Part shown: in pieces, positions 17,411 to 25,959 of the stretch
How the letters are laid out: each line of letters begins with the position of its first letter
Numbering within the stretch: the first letter of the stretch is position 1
Source of the DNA: Alphaproteobacteria bacterium
GTDB taxonomy: Bacteria; Pseudomonadota; Alphaproteobacteria; RF32; CAG-239
Reading direction: 5' to 3'
Assembly (NCBI GenBank): GCA_017528205.1
Contig: JAFXPE010000015.1
Coordinates: forward strand, 1-60,327
Length of the DNA: 60,327 nt
Program-made: the position numbers and the translations under genes
Notes under the pieces: model-generated
Told to the model about the DNA's origin: nothing
Databases searched by the model: none
The model's input: the letters and a program-made list of their open reading frames with translations, nothing else

Positions 17411-19369
17411 TTATTGTCCGGCTCTTTGTGCCGCCTTTCTCATTCGATATTCTTTAGCTATAATTGCCCGCACCAAACCGCCTTTATCCTCCGGTATATC
17501 GCGGAATTTCTGCATTCTGACGCGCATTTTTTCTTTATTTTCTTCATCGTCTTTGTCGCCTATCTGCACCTCGGCTGTTTGCGCCTTTTGCTCGGAATTC
17601 TCATCTTCTTCGCCGAACTGAGCCTGAACCTGTTGTTCCTTTTCCTGACCTTCGTCATTTTGCTGACTTTGCTCGTCTTGCTGTTGCGCAGAGTTATTGC
17701 TGTTATTTTCCGCGCCGGATTGCGAACTTTGTCCCTTTTCCTGCTGATTCTGCTCGCCGTTGCTTCCGTTTTGCGGTTGCTCGGAATTATCGCGACTGTC
17801 TTCTCCTTGTTGTTGCTGATTTTGATTTTGCGCCTGATTATCCTGCCGATTGTTTTCCTGATTTTCGGCATTTTGCTGTTCATTGCCCTGTTGTTTTTGC
17901 GCCTGTTCCTGCTCTTGCTGCTGATTTTCACTGCTTTGATTTTGCTGTTGCTCGGAATCTTTCTGTTGTTGCTTTTGCTCACCGTCTTGCTGTTGCTGGT
18001 CTTGCGACTGCTCTTGTTGCTTTTCTTTATCGGACTGTTGCTCGTTATTTTGATTTTGCTTATCCTGTTTATCTTCTTGCTTTTGATTCTGGCTATCTTG
18101 CTGTTCTTTGTGGCGTTTCAGATATTCCAGATTAAATTTGGCATCGGCAAAATCCGGCTCTTGCTTCAGCACTTCTTCATACATTTTGATGGCCTCGTCG
18201 ATTTTCCCCATCTTGGCCAAGGCATTTCCCTGATTATACAACGAAGTAGCATCGGCACCTTGAGAAAATTCTTTCAAAGCTCGCTGATAATCGCCGTTTT
18301 TATACGCCGCCGCTCCTCGCCAATCAGCTCCCTTAAACATTTGTGCCGCCTTATCATATTGCTGTTGCTTAAAATAGCGCATGGCCTGCTGATTTTCATT
18401 CAGCCACAAGCCGGCCTCTGCCTCGGCACAAAGGAAAAACAGCGCCAAAACCAACAATATGCCTTTACGGAAATAATACAACAGCAACAACGCCGGCAAC
18501 CAAAAAACATAGTATCCGGCATCTTCCCACACGGTTTGCATATTTTCGCTTTCTTTAATTTGCGCGGCATATATGTTGTTGATTTTATCGCTGAGCGCCG
18601 CATAATTTTGATTATAATTCAGATAAATTCCGTTGCCTTTGTTTGCCACCATCTGCAATTTTTCATTATCCGCCGCACTCACTTTAATAATATTCACGTC
18701 AAAGCCCTGATTATGCGCTTTTTCGGCCATTTCCAACGCGGCGTCGAATCTTTCGCCCACATCGGAAGTCATCACAATCAGATTACCTTTTTCATATCCC
18801 GACTGTTTCATGCGCTCCACCGCCATTTCTATTGCCTTATCCAGCCGGTCGCCGTTTGACGGCATCACATTAACATTCAGCGTCGGCAACAAGTTGTCGA
18901 TAAGTTGCACATCTTCGGTCAGCGGCGAAATCACAAACGGTTCGTCACTATACACCATCAATCCGGTTTCGGTGGTCTTAAATGTTTGCAAAATGTCTTT
19001 TACGATATATTTGGCGCGCTCCAGTCGATTCGGTGAAACATCTTTGGCCGCCATATCGGTAGAAAGATTAATCATAATCATCACCGGATTATCCACGCTC
19101 ATGGCCGGATTCTTTTTCTTTACCCAACTCGGACCGGCCACCGCTATAATGGCAAAAAACAAAATCAAAACCGATAAAACATACGAAATGCGTCTTTGCT
19201 TGTTTTCGCCTTTAATCAGCAAATAATTGAGCAAATTTTCGTCACACACATCGGCCCACGACGACTGGACCCGCTCGTTTTTAAACAAATACCAACCCCA
19301 TATCAGCGGCAAAATCAAAGCCGTCAACCAATATGGGCGTAAAAAATGAAAATCCTGCCACCACTCCAT
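17411..19369 (-). CDS. BatB–BatC fusion: VWA domain, TPR and Gln-rich tail
   Basis: The 652-residue protein begins with two membrane helices, then a von Willebrand A domain (~90–270). The MIDAS motif is altered: MINLSTDMA replaces DxSxS. A third helix and a second hydrophobic stretch with a possible signal-like segment (~290–320) follow, then TPR repeats (~330–420), then about 170 residues of Gln/Asn/Glu/Asp low-complexity sequence. A basic helical end closes the protein. BatB and BatC are separate in many genomes; here they are joined. The Gln-rich part is the source of long Leu-rich false frames on the other strand. Confidence 0.86.
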   Translation of the reverse strand: MEWWQDFHFLRPYWLTALILPLIWGWYLFKNERVQSSWADVCDENLLNYLLIKGENKQRRISYVLSVLILFFAIIAVAGPSWVKKKNPAMSVDNPVMIMINLSTDMAAKDVSPNRLERAKYIVKDILQTFKTTETGLMVYSDEPFVISPLTEDVQLIDNLLPTLNVNVMPSNGDRLDKAIEMAVERMKQSGYEKGNLIVMTSDVGERFDAALEMAEKAHNQGFDVNIIKVSAADNEKLQMVANKGNGIYLNYNQNYAALSDKINNIYAAQIKESENMQTVWEDAGYYVFWLPALLLLYYFRKGILLVLALFFLCAEAEAGLWLNENQQAMRYFKQQQYDKAAQMFKGADWRGAAAYKNGDYQRALKEFSQGADATSLYNQGNALAKMGKIDEAIKMYEEVLKQEPDFADAKFNLEYLKRHKEQQDSQNQKQEDKQDKQNQNNEQQSDKEKQQEQSQDQQQQDGEQKQQQKDSEQQQNQSSENQQQEQEQAQKQQGNEQQNAENQENNRQDNQAQNQNQQQQGEDSRDNSEQPQNGSNGEQNQQEKGQSSQSGAENNSNNSAQQQDEQSQQNDEGQEKEQQVQAQFGEEDENSEQKAQTAEVQIGDKDDEENKEKMRVRMQKFRDIPEDKGGLVRAIIAKEYRMRKAAQRAGQ

Positions 19370-19372
19370 TTT

Positions 19373-20377
19373 TTACTTTCTCCTCACAACCCCGAACAAC
19401 ACCAAAAACAGCAAGGCCGCCAGCGCCGCCGGATAATAAAACAAATCCTTGGTTTCTTGCACAAAACGCCCCTCTTTATCCTGAGCTTCCAAGCGGTTTA
19501 TGTCATCATAAATCTGAAACAGCGAATTAACGTCTTTGGCCCGATAATAATTTCCTTTGGTTACCGCCGCCAATTGCTTCAAACTGGCTTCGTCCAAACC
19601 GCTGTCTTTCGGTAGCGAAAACAAACCGCCGAAAAAGGCTTCCGTATCGCTGCCGACGCCTACGGTGTAAAACTTTACCTTTTCTTCCGCCGCTAGCTTT
19701 ATGGCCTGCGGAAACGAAATACTGCCGTCGTTATTTTCGCCGTCGGTCAAGAGCACGATAACCTTGTTAGCGGTATCCGTATCGTCCGTGGCCAAATGTT
19801 TTAAGGCCAAACCGACGGCATCGCCGATGGAAGTTGAGTTTCCGGCCATTCCGGCGTCAAGATTAAACAAAGTTTCTTGCAAAGATGCCTTATCAAAAGT
19901 CAGCGGCACCTGCACATACGCCCGAGTGCCAAACACCACCAAGCCCAGTCTGTCATCAACCCTTTCTTCGGCAAAATGCGCCACCACATTTTTGACGGCC
20001 GTTAAGCGATCATAATATCTGCCCTGATAAGCAAAGTCTTGTTCCAACATAGATTTGGAAATATCTACCACCAAAACGATATCCCGCGACTGTTGATGAA
20101 CCTTATGCGGCTCGCCCACCCATTGCGGACGGCATAACGCCGCAACGGACAAACCCCAAATCAAAATCAGCAAAAACAAGCCGCTTTTGGCCGTAATGCC
20201 CCGCGCCGCCGCAAGCACCATTTTGCCCTTAGTTTGCGCCTTAACTTCTGCTATGTCGGAAACAAACGGAATTTGCAAGGCGTCGCCGTACATCTTTCCC
20301 GCTTTGGGAAAAATATGATACACCAACCACGGCAACAATATCAGCCAACCCAACGCCGGATACGCAAAACTTATCAT
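19373..20377 (-). CDS. batA: BatA, VWA-domain membrane protein
   Basis: The 334-residue protein has two N-terminal membrane helices with an intervening basic region, a VWA domain with an intact MIDAS (VVDISKSM, then TDGEN), and a C-terminal helix ending VVRRK. It contrasts with the downstream BatB domain, where MIDAS residues are changed. The pair may form a hetero-assembly with one metal-binding partner, which is inference. Its start overlaps the DUF4381 gene by four bases. Confidence 0.9.
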   Translation of the reverse strand: MISFAYPALGWLILLPWLVYHIFPKAGKMYGDALQIPFVSDIAEVKAQTKGKMVLAAARGITAKSGLFLLILIWGLSVAALCRPQWVGEPHKVHQQSRDIVLVVDISKSMLEQDFAYQGRYYDRLTAVKNVVAHFAEERVDDRLGLVVFGTRAYVQVPLTFDKASLQETLFNLDAGMAGNSTSIGDAVGLALKHLATDDTDTANKVIVLLTDGENNDGSISFPQAIKLAAEEKVKFYTVGVGSDTEAFFGGLFSLPKDSGLDEASLKQLAAVTKGNYYRAKDVNSLFQIYDDINRLEAQDKEGRFVQETKDLFYYPAALAALLFLVLFGVVRRK

Positions 20378-20823
20378 AAATTAGCCCCTATCCAATCGTA
20401 GCAAAAGCGCCAAACCTTTTCCATATCTTCCGCGCGGTCGACTTCTTCTTTTATGTTCATAAACGGAGCGTTTTTAAGCAGCTCGGCCGCCGTTCCCTGC
20501 AACGGATATTTTGATTTCAGATTCAAAAACTGCAACCAATCATCTCCGGTTTTGGCCACGGCTTCCGGATATTTACGCACACAAGCACGACGCAAAATTT
20601 CCGACATTTTAACTGCCGATTCCAAGCCGATATCGCCTTTCAGCGAAAGCAAAATCCGGCGTGCGTATATTCTCGCGCTTTTGCGCCACAAATATACCCC
20701 AACTTTATATAATATGAATACGCCGATAACAAAAGCAATAACACCCCACCAACCGTATGCCAGCGGAAAAAAAGGAATGCTGTCGGGCAAATGAATATCT
20801 CTTAATTCGGGCAAATTATCCAT
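20374..20823 (-). CDS. DUF4381 membrane protein of the Bat cluster
   Basis: The 149-residue protein has a short lead (LRDIHLPDSIPFFPLAYGWW), one membrane helix (~27–47) and a cytoplasmic helical domain with LRRACVRKYPEAVA…GDDWLQFL. That is typical of DUF4381 proteins that precede BatA. The MoxR ATPase and DUF58 protein that normally head such operons are not upstream; an M23 peptidase is. Confidence 0.85.
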   Translation of the reverse strand: MDNLPELRDIHLPDSIPFFPLAYGWWGVIAFVIGVFILYKVGVYLWRKSARIYARRILLSLKGDIGLESAVKMSEILRRACVRKYPEAVAKTGDDWLQFLNLKSKYPLQGTAAELLKNAPFMNIKEEVDRAEDMEKVWRFCYDWIGANL

Positions 20824-20913
20824 ATCATATCCTCTTTTGCAAATATCCGTACCTTTTAACTATTTAAGTTTATATCAGGCAATTATCAAGAGAGCAAACG
20901 AATTTGTGCACCG

Positions 20914-22908
20914 CTATCTCTTGGCATATTTCGGCTTGCGCGGCGGAACTTTTACCACTTTTTTACCGGACGGCAAATTGCGTGACGATGTCAAAAGTTT
21001 CTGGCGCATTTGCTCGGCCGAAATTCGCGGCGGATAATAAACTTTTCCCTTATAAGAAGCCGGTACTGCCGCAACCGGAGCTTCCGTCTCGGTCTCGGTT
21101 TCCGCTTTGGTTTCGGTTACGGGCTCGGTCTCGTTTTGCGGTTCGGCGGCAGGCGTTTCCAACGGCTTTTCCGAAGTAGTTTCGCCCGCAACATCTTTTA
21201 TCGGCGTATCTTTCATCATCGAAGCCGTTATCTCATCCACGGATATTTCCGCGCTTTTTTCCGGTGACACTTCCACCACCTCGGCCTTGGCATCATCGGA
21301 TATTTCAATTTTAATTTCGGCACCGTCAGCTGCGGCCTCGCTTTCAGCCGCGGCAGCCTTTTCAGCCTCAGCAGCTTTTTCGGCTTCCAAAACCGAAGCC
21401 AAAACCGGAGCGGATTCTTCTTTATGGAAGATTTTTTCTTTCATCGCGTCAATCTGATTCATTCTATGCTTAAATTCCGTCAGTTGCGCGCCGCCCAAAT
21501 CATTACCGGTTGCCACATTAGATTTCAGCGGATTTATACGCTGTCCTTTGCGCAAAATTTCAAAGTGCAAATGCGGACCGGTGGATTGTCCGGTGCTGCC
21601 GACATAACCGATAACCTGTCCCTTGCGCACCCGAACACCCTTTTTGATACCTTTGGCATATCCTTGCATATGGCCGTAAGCCGTTTCGTATTCGCCGTTG
21701 TGCCGAATTTTCACATAGTTGCCGTAACCGTTGACATACTGCGCCATTTCCACCACGCCGTTGCCGCTGGCATAAATTGCCGTGCCTTTCGGAGCGGCAT
21801 AATCAACACCGTTATGGAATTTCATGGTTTTATGAATCGGATGCCGGCGATAACCGAACAAGGAAGAAATCCTTGCTCCACGCATGGAAAGCGGTTTAAT
21901 ATCCAAACCGGTCTTTTTGGTTTCGCCCTTTTCATTATAATAGTTATTGTCTTTAAAGCGATAAATTTTATACGTTTTCTTGGCGGTTTTAAACGATGCC
22001 GACAACAAATTGCCGATTTTCACCACATCACCGTTTGCCGCCTTGCTGACATCATATTTAACATTAAAGGTGTCGCCTTTTTTAACATCGGTACGGAAGT
22101 TTACCATATAAGACATACGGTTCACCACCTCGTTGGCAATGCGACGGGTAACGCCGGCGTTAATCAACGAATTAAGCACCGCGCCATCAACCTTGCCGTC
22201 CACCACTTTCACATCCGGCTCAAATTTTTCGCGCTCGACCTGCGCCACATATTTATCGTATTCGTTGACGCTCAAAATATATTTCACGCCGCGCTCCGGA
22301 GTGATAACCAACTTATCAAGCATTTCCAACTGGTGAGAACGCACATCAAAAGTTGCCGTTAATTCAATATGTTGCCCTACTCGAAGACTACGTGCATCGA
22401 AAACTTTTTTCAACACATTATAAGCTTCGGTGGCGCTTTTGGTGTTCATTCCGAGTTTGGTCAACAAACCGATGAACGTATCGCCTTTTTCCACAATCAA
22501 AACGTGGCGTTCTTTTTGATAAATTCCGGAAATTTCGCCGTAATCTTCCTCATACTTAGGTTTAGATTCAATCGGCATAACCACATTTTTGCCGTTTTGC
22601 TGTACCTCAAATTTGGAGGTTATAACCTCGTTAGAGCTCAATAATTTTATGTTTTGAACATCGTTATAAATCAAATCAAACGGATTATCGGCCGCAGAAT
22701 CGTTGAAAGCCGGCGTTAAAATATCCGCCCCGAAATCGTAACCGTCGGCAGACACGTGCGTAATCGGCAGTTTAGGTTGCGAAGAAAACGGCTTATTCAA
22801 TAAAGATAAAAAAAGCGCGCAGGTTACGGCAAACGCGTAACCGGCCAATAATGCGGACTCTATTCGACGCCGACGCAATTTTTTCCTAAAATTTTTAAAT
22901 GCAGGCAT
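20914..22908 (-). CDS. M23-family murein endopeptidase, membrane anchored
   Basis: The 664-residue protein has a basic N-terminus and one membrane helix (~22–42), then a LysM/OapA-like region (ERHVLIVEKGDTFIGLLTKLGM). The M23 domain has zinc ligands in HNGVDYA and HLHFE and the usual YGNYVKIRHNGEYETAYGH core. About 180 residues of Glu/Ala/Thr-rich disordered tail end in a basic PPRKPKYAKR. The family cleaves peptidoglycan cross-links. The gene is monocistronic or heads the Bat operon 91 bases downstream. Confidence 0.9.
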   Translation of the reverse strand: MPAFKNFRKKLRRRRIESALLAGYAFAVTCALFLSLLNKPFSSQPKLPITHVSADGYDFGADILTPAFNDSAADNPFDLIYNDVQNIKLLSSNEVITSKFEVQQNGKNVVMPIESKPKYEEDYGEISGIYQKERHVLIVEKGDTFIGLLTKLGMNTKSATEAYNVLKKVFDARSLRVGQHIELTATFDVRSHQLEMLDKLVITPERGVKYILSVNEYDKYVAQVEREKFEPDVKVVDGKVDGAVLNSLINAGVTRRIANEVVNRMSYMVNFRTDVKKGDTFNVKYDVSKAANGDVVKIGNLLSASFKTAKKTYKIYRFKDNNYYNEKGETKKTGLDIKPLSMRGARISSLFGYRRHPIHKTMKFHNGVDYAAPKGTAIYASGNGVVEMAQYVNGYGNYVKIRHNGEYETAYGHMQGYAKGIKKGVRVRKGQVIGYVGSTGQSTGPHLHFEILRKGQRINPLKSNVATGNDLGGAQLTEFKHRMNQIDAMKEKIFHKEESAPVLASVLEAEKAAEAEKAAAAESEAAADGAEIKIEISDDAKAEVVEVSPEKSAEISVDEITASMMKDTPIKDVAGETTSEKPLETPAAEPQNETEPVTETKAETETETEAPVAAVPASYKGKVYYPPRISAEQMRQKLLTSSRNLPSGKKVVKVPPRKPKYAKR

Positions 22909-23042
22909 AATCCTTTATTCCTTCATGCTGAGGTGATGATAAAAGGTTTGAAATTAAAAGCAAGCAGATAATAAAGTTATACCCGACAAACAACACTTTT
23001 GCACAGTTATAAAAAATTTTTGCAAAAAATCAAAAAAAAGTA

Positions 23043-23071
23043 TTGCATTTTAATTTTTTTTCTTATATAAG
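23043..23071 (+). promoter_or_regulatory. Promoter of tRNA-Asp
   Basis: TTGCAT at 23043–23048 and TATAAG at 23066–23071 are separated by 17 bases. Transcription would start about eight bases before the tRNA. Confidence 0.65.
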
Positions 23072-23086
23072 ACATAACTGTTCTGC

Positions 23087-23163
23087 GGGGGTGTAGTTCA
23101 GTTGGTTAGAACGCTGCCCTGTCACGGCAGAGGTCGCGAGTTCGAGTCTCGTCGCTCCCGCCA
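23087..23163 (+). tRNA. tRNA-Asp (GTC)
   Basis: This 77-base cloverleaf has a seven-base acceptor stem GGGGGTG/CGCTCCC (two wobble pairs), D-arm GTTC…GAAC, anticodon loop CTGTCAC with anticodon GTC, T-arm GCGAG/CTCGT around TTCGAGT, discriminator G and encoded CCA. It closely matches alphaproteobacterial tRNA-Asp. Confidence 0.95.
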
Positions 23164-23209
23164 TAAACACAAAAAAGGTCGCTTTTACAGCGACCTTTTT
23201 TGTGTTTAT
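23163..23209 (+). terminator. Long perfect inverted repeat terminating tRNA-Asp
   Basis: A perfect 20-bp stem (arms 23163–23182 and 23190–23209) with a seven-base loop begins at the last base of the tRNA CCA. It contains AAAAAAGGTCGC and its complement, so it can work as an intrinsic terminator in both directions. Confidence 0.8.
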
Positions 23210-23255
23210 AATGTGGTGTTTACAACTCGAACGAGCGACCTCAGGTCGCGCTGGC

Positions 23256-23291
23256 AGAACAAAAATAACCTCAAAATGTTATTTTTGTTCT
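23256..23291. repeat. Perfect hairpin with CTCAAAAT loop (leader of repeat array)
   Basis: A perfect 14-bp stem (23256–23269 with 23278–23291) surrounds the eight-base loop CTCAAAAT. Shorter versions of the same hairpin end repeat units 1 and 2 downstream, and a covarying relative lies at 60216–60243. Confidence 0.8.
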
Positions 23292-23293
23292 GT

Positions 23294-23741
23294 CAGGCGA
23301 AGCGTGTGTGCTGAGCAAGCTAGTGTAAACGACGCGCAGCAAAGCCACAACGCAAGTGACCGAAGCGTAGTTAGCGATTGCCAAGCGACAGCGCAGGCAG
23401 AGCTCACGAAGCAAGACAAAGTAGAAAATAACCTCAAAATGTTATTTTTTTAATATCAGGCGAAGCGTGTGTGCTGAGCAAGCTAGTGTAAACGACGCGC
23501 GGCGAAGCCACAACGCAAGTGACCGAAGCGTAGTTAGCGATTGCCAAGCCAAGCGCCGGCAGAGCTTACGAAGCAAGACAAAGTAGAAAATAACCTCAAA
23601 ATGTTATTTTTTTAATATCAGGCGAAGCGTGTGTGCTAAGCAAGCTAGTGTAAACGACGCGCAGCAAAGCCACAACGCAAGTGACCGAAGCGTAGTTAGC
23701 GATTGCCAAGCCAAGCGCCGGCAGAGCTTACGAAGCAAGAC
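23294..23741. repeat. Three tandem ~163-bp repeats downstream of tRNA-Asp
   Basis: Units start at 23294, 23457 and 23619 (periods 163 and 162; the third is cut short at about 23741). They are nearly identical, differing at few positions. Each has a body rich in GAAGCG and GAGCAAGC-like words, and units 1 and 2 end in a TAAC-CTCAAAAT-GTTA hairpin. No start–stop frame of coding character runs through them, and there are no spacers, so this is not CRISPR. With the hairpin at 23256 they fill the 590-base gap before the SLOG gene. Confidence 0.85.
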
Positions 23742-23798
23742 GAGTCTCGAAAGCTCTCGCCACCGATTTTATGCCCTATACAAACAATATTAAAACTA

Positions 23799-24293
23799 TT
23801 ATTTTACAGCCAATTCTATTACCTTAACACTTTTTCCTTTTGCGGCTTTGCAGAATTCGTAGGCTTTGCCTTTGCGTTTGTTGTAAGCTATTATGAAGTC
23901 CGTATTTTCAATAATATAGCGGTTACGGTAGACGATGCTTAATCTTTTGTATCCGAGTTCGCATTTTGGCGGATAAATGAAGTCGTCAAATCCGCGCCTT
24001 TGAGCAACGTACGACGAATCGCCGCCCATTTCATGCAAATCGGTTATGTTTGAAATCACAAATATTATCCGAATGTGCGAATATTCCTTTTGAAGTTCCA
24101 GCACAACATCATAGGCATCAACCTCAAAGCCGCCTTTTTCTCCAACCAGAAAGGTGTCGACGTCCTCATTTTCTATCAAATCTACGGCTTGTTCCATAAT
24201 TCGCGCCTTTAGCCCCGGTGGTGTGTGATGTCCGCACCTCATCCCCAGTATTTTATCGTAATCATTGCCTAAAAACGCACAAGTCTTGCCCAA
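23799..24293 (-). CDS. SLOG-domain protein, DUF1273/YpsA-like
   Basis: About 165 residues with the DUF1273 layout: KTCAFLGN near the start (family TCxFxGHR), LIENEDVDTFLVGEKGGFEVDAYDVVLELQKEY in the middle, and RNRYIIENTDFIIAYNKRKGKAYEF near the end. The SLOG fold binds nucleotides or nucleotide-derived ligands. The start is uncertain: I chose the TTG giving MGKTCAF, but the frame is open to a TTG at 24320, and neither has a Shine-Dalgarno sequence. The gene stands alone between the repeat array and a structured RNA. Confidence 0.7.
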   Translation of the reverse strand: MGKTCAFLGNDYDKILGMRCGHHTPPGLKARIMEQAVDLIENEDVDTFLVGEKGGFEVDAYDVVLELQKEYSHIRIIFVISNITDLHEMGGDSSYVAQRRGFDDFIYPPKCELGYKRLSIVYRNRYIIENTDFIIAYNKRKGKAYEFCKAAKGKSVKVIELAVK

Positions 24294-24326
24294 ACTTATA
24301 CAACCACTCAGCCCAACCAAATTAAG

Positions 24327-24526
24327 CCTTTAAAGGCGATGGGTGTTAACAACTACGAACCTTATGATAAGTAGCCCGACATATTCGAGCATAGCCTTAT
24401 TTCCGCCGGCACCCACCGATTTGGTGAGCCCACACGACAATGGTAACCTTTGTTTAAGAAACAAAAGTCCCATTTGCCCATAAGGTTCAGGGTTGTTACT
24501 CCCTTTATTGAGATATGGGCTATCCC
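24327..24526 (+). ncRNA. Candidate structured RNA, unassigned
   Basis: A long closing helix joins 24351–24366 to 24479–24500: ten perfect pairs GAACCTTATG/CATAAGGTTC, an internal loop, then UAACAAC/GUUGUUA and more GGG/CCC pairs outside. Inside are three hairpins: ATAAG…CTTAT (24366–24399), CACC/GGTG (24413–24426) and AATGG…CCATT with a TTTGTTT/AAACAAA core (24439–24474). A plus-strand terminator follows at 24527. A minus-strand reading, as leader of the SLOG gene, is the main alternative. It does not match RNase P, SRP or tmRNA hallmarks I know. A 6S identity cannot be excluded. Confidence 0.55.
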
Positions 24527-24556
24527 AACGGCAATAATTATATAACCGTTTTTGTT
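24527..24556 (+). terminator. Terminator after the structured RNA
   Basis: AACGG and CCGTT flank an AT-rich loop and are followed by TTTTG on the plus strand. No plus-strand gene lies nearby, so this supports an independent plus-strand RNA. Confidence 0.55.
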
Positions 24557-24615
24557 AAGAAATCAATAAAAAACAAAGCGACAAAAAATCCGTAAGTCGC
24601 ACAACGTTACCACAG

Positions 24616-24655
24616 AAAACAAACAAAAACAGCCGCCGAGTTCTGTCGACGACTG
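24616..24655 (-). terminator. Terminator of clpX
   Basis: Read on the minus strand, a ten-pair stem (CAGTCGTCGA with TCGGCGGCTG, including G·T pairs) has a six-base loop and is followed by TTTTTGTTTG. It lies 25 bases past the clpX stop. Confidence 0.8.
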
Positions 24656-24680
24656 CTTTAACCTCTGATAATCTGTTATC

Positions 24681-25952
24681 CTAAGCCGATTTTTTCATTG
24701 AGTTTCGTTTGGTAACCAGCTTCGGCTTGGTTTCGCCTTTTACCACCTTTTCATCAATAATAATCTCGGTAACTTCCTTTTTATCCGGCAGCTCGTACAT
24801 CCATTCCATCAGGATTTCTTCCATAATGGCACGCAAACCGCGCGCACCGGTCTTCCGCTCGATTGCCAGTTTGGCTATGGCATACAAAGCATCTTTAGTC
24901 AGGCTCAGCTTAACGTTATCCATATTAAAAAGCGAACGATATTGGCTGACCAGAGCGTTTTTCGGCTCTGTCAACACCGATATCAAGGCCTTTTCATCTA
25001 AATCATCCAGAGTGGCAATCACCGGCACACGACCGGTAAATTCCGGAATCAGGCCGTATTTAACCAAATCTTCCGGTCGCACGTCTTTTAATATTTGTCC
25101 CACCGATTTTTCATCTTTACCGACTTTAGCGCCGAAACCGATGGAATTATTGTTTTCCGCGCCGTGCTTTTCGATGATTTTTTCCAAACCGGCAAAAGCG
25201 CCGCCGCAAATAAACAAAATATTGGTGGTATCAACGTGCAAAAATTCCTGTTGCGGATGCTTTCTGCCGCCTTGCGGAGGCACATTGGCCACCGTTCCCT
25301 CGATAATTTTCAGCAATGCCTGTTGCACGCCTTCACCGGAAACATCGCGCGTAATCGACGGCCCGTCACCTTTGCGCGAAATTTTATCGATTTCATCAAT
25401 ATAGATAATGCCGCGTTGCGCCTTCTCAATGTCATAATTGGCATTTTGCACCAGTTTCAGGACAATATTCTCCACATCTTCACCAACGTAGCCGGCCTCG
25501 GTTAAGGTGGTGGCGTCGGCAATGGCAAACGGTACATTCAATATTTTGGCCAAGGTCTGCGCCAACAAAGTTTTGCCGCAACCGGTAGAGCCGATAAGAA
25601 TAACGTTGGACTTATTGATATCAACCTCGTCTTTGTTCGGATTATTCAAGCGCTTATAATGGTTATACACCGCAACGGCCAGAACTTTTTTTGCATAATC
25701 CTGCCCGATAACGTATTCATCCAAAAACTTTTTAATTTTGGACGGTGTCGGCAAGTCCTCGCCCATCGGCTGTTCTTTATCGGCTGTTTTTTTCTCGTCG
25801 TCAAAGGCTTCTTCTTCCATAATCGAATGGCATACATCGATACATTCGTTACAGATATAAACGCCGCGACCGGCAACCAACTTTTTTACTTCTTTCTGAC
25901 TTTTGCCGCAAAACGAACAATGCAAAATTTCATCATCATCTTTTTTACTCAT
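24681..25952 (-). CDS. clpX: ClpX, unfoldase subunit of ClpXP
   Basis: The 423-residue AAA+ protein has the N-terminal zinc domain (C12, C15, C34, C37), Walker [13 protein letters not shown], Walker [11 protein letters not shown] and the [11 protein letters not shown] sensor/loop region. Length and motifs are those of the standard enzyme, which unfolds tagged substrates for ClpP. It lies seven bases after clpP, so the two are co-transcribed. Confidence 0.98.
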   Translation of the reverse strand: MSKKDDDEILHCSFCGKSQKEVKKLVAGRGVYICNECIDVCHSIMEEEAFDDEKKTADKEQPMGEDLPTPSKIKKFLDEYVIGQDYAKKVLAVAVYNHYKRLNNPNKDEVDINKSNVILIGSTGCGKTLLAQTLAKILNVPFAIADATTLTEAGYVGEDVENIVLKLVQNANYDIEKAQRGIIYIDEIDKISRKGDGPSITRDVSGEGVQQALLKIIEGTVANVPPQGGRKHPQQEFLHVDTTNILFICGGAFAGLEKIIEKHGAENNNSIGFGAKVGKDEKSVGQILKDVRPEDLVKYGLIPEFTGRVPVIATLDDLDEKALISVLTEPKNALVSQYRSLFNMDNVKLSLTKDALYAIAKLAIERKTGARGLRAIMEEILMEWMYELPDKKEVTEIIIDEKVVKGETKPKLVTKRNSMKKSA

Positions 25953-25959
25953 AATTCAC

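Noticed and set aside
17414..18859. Long Leu/Ile-rich plus-strand frame of 481 codons
   Set aside because: It is the complement of the Gln/Asn-rich tail and TPR part of the BatB–BatC gene. CAG/CAA repeats read as CTG/TTG. It has no ribosome site and no family.
23294..23741. CRISPR array
   Set aside because: Units are about 163 bases, tandem without spacers, and no cas gene is nearby.
24327..24526. 6S RNA, RNase P RNA, SRP RNA or tmRNA identity for the structured element
   Set aside because: The shape is a closing helix with three internal hairpins rather than a single rod. No RNase P, SRP or tmRNA consensus blocks were found. 6S remains untested without a covariance search, so no name is given.
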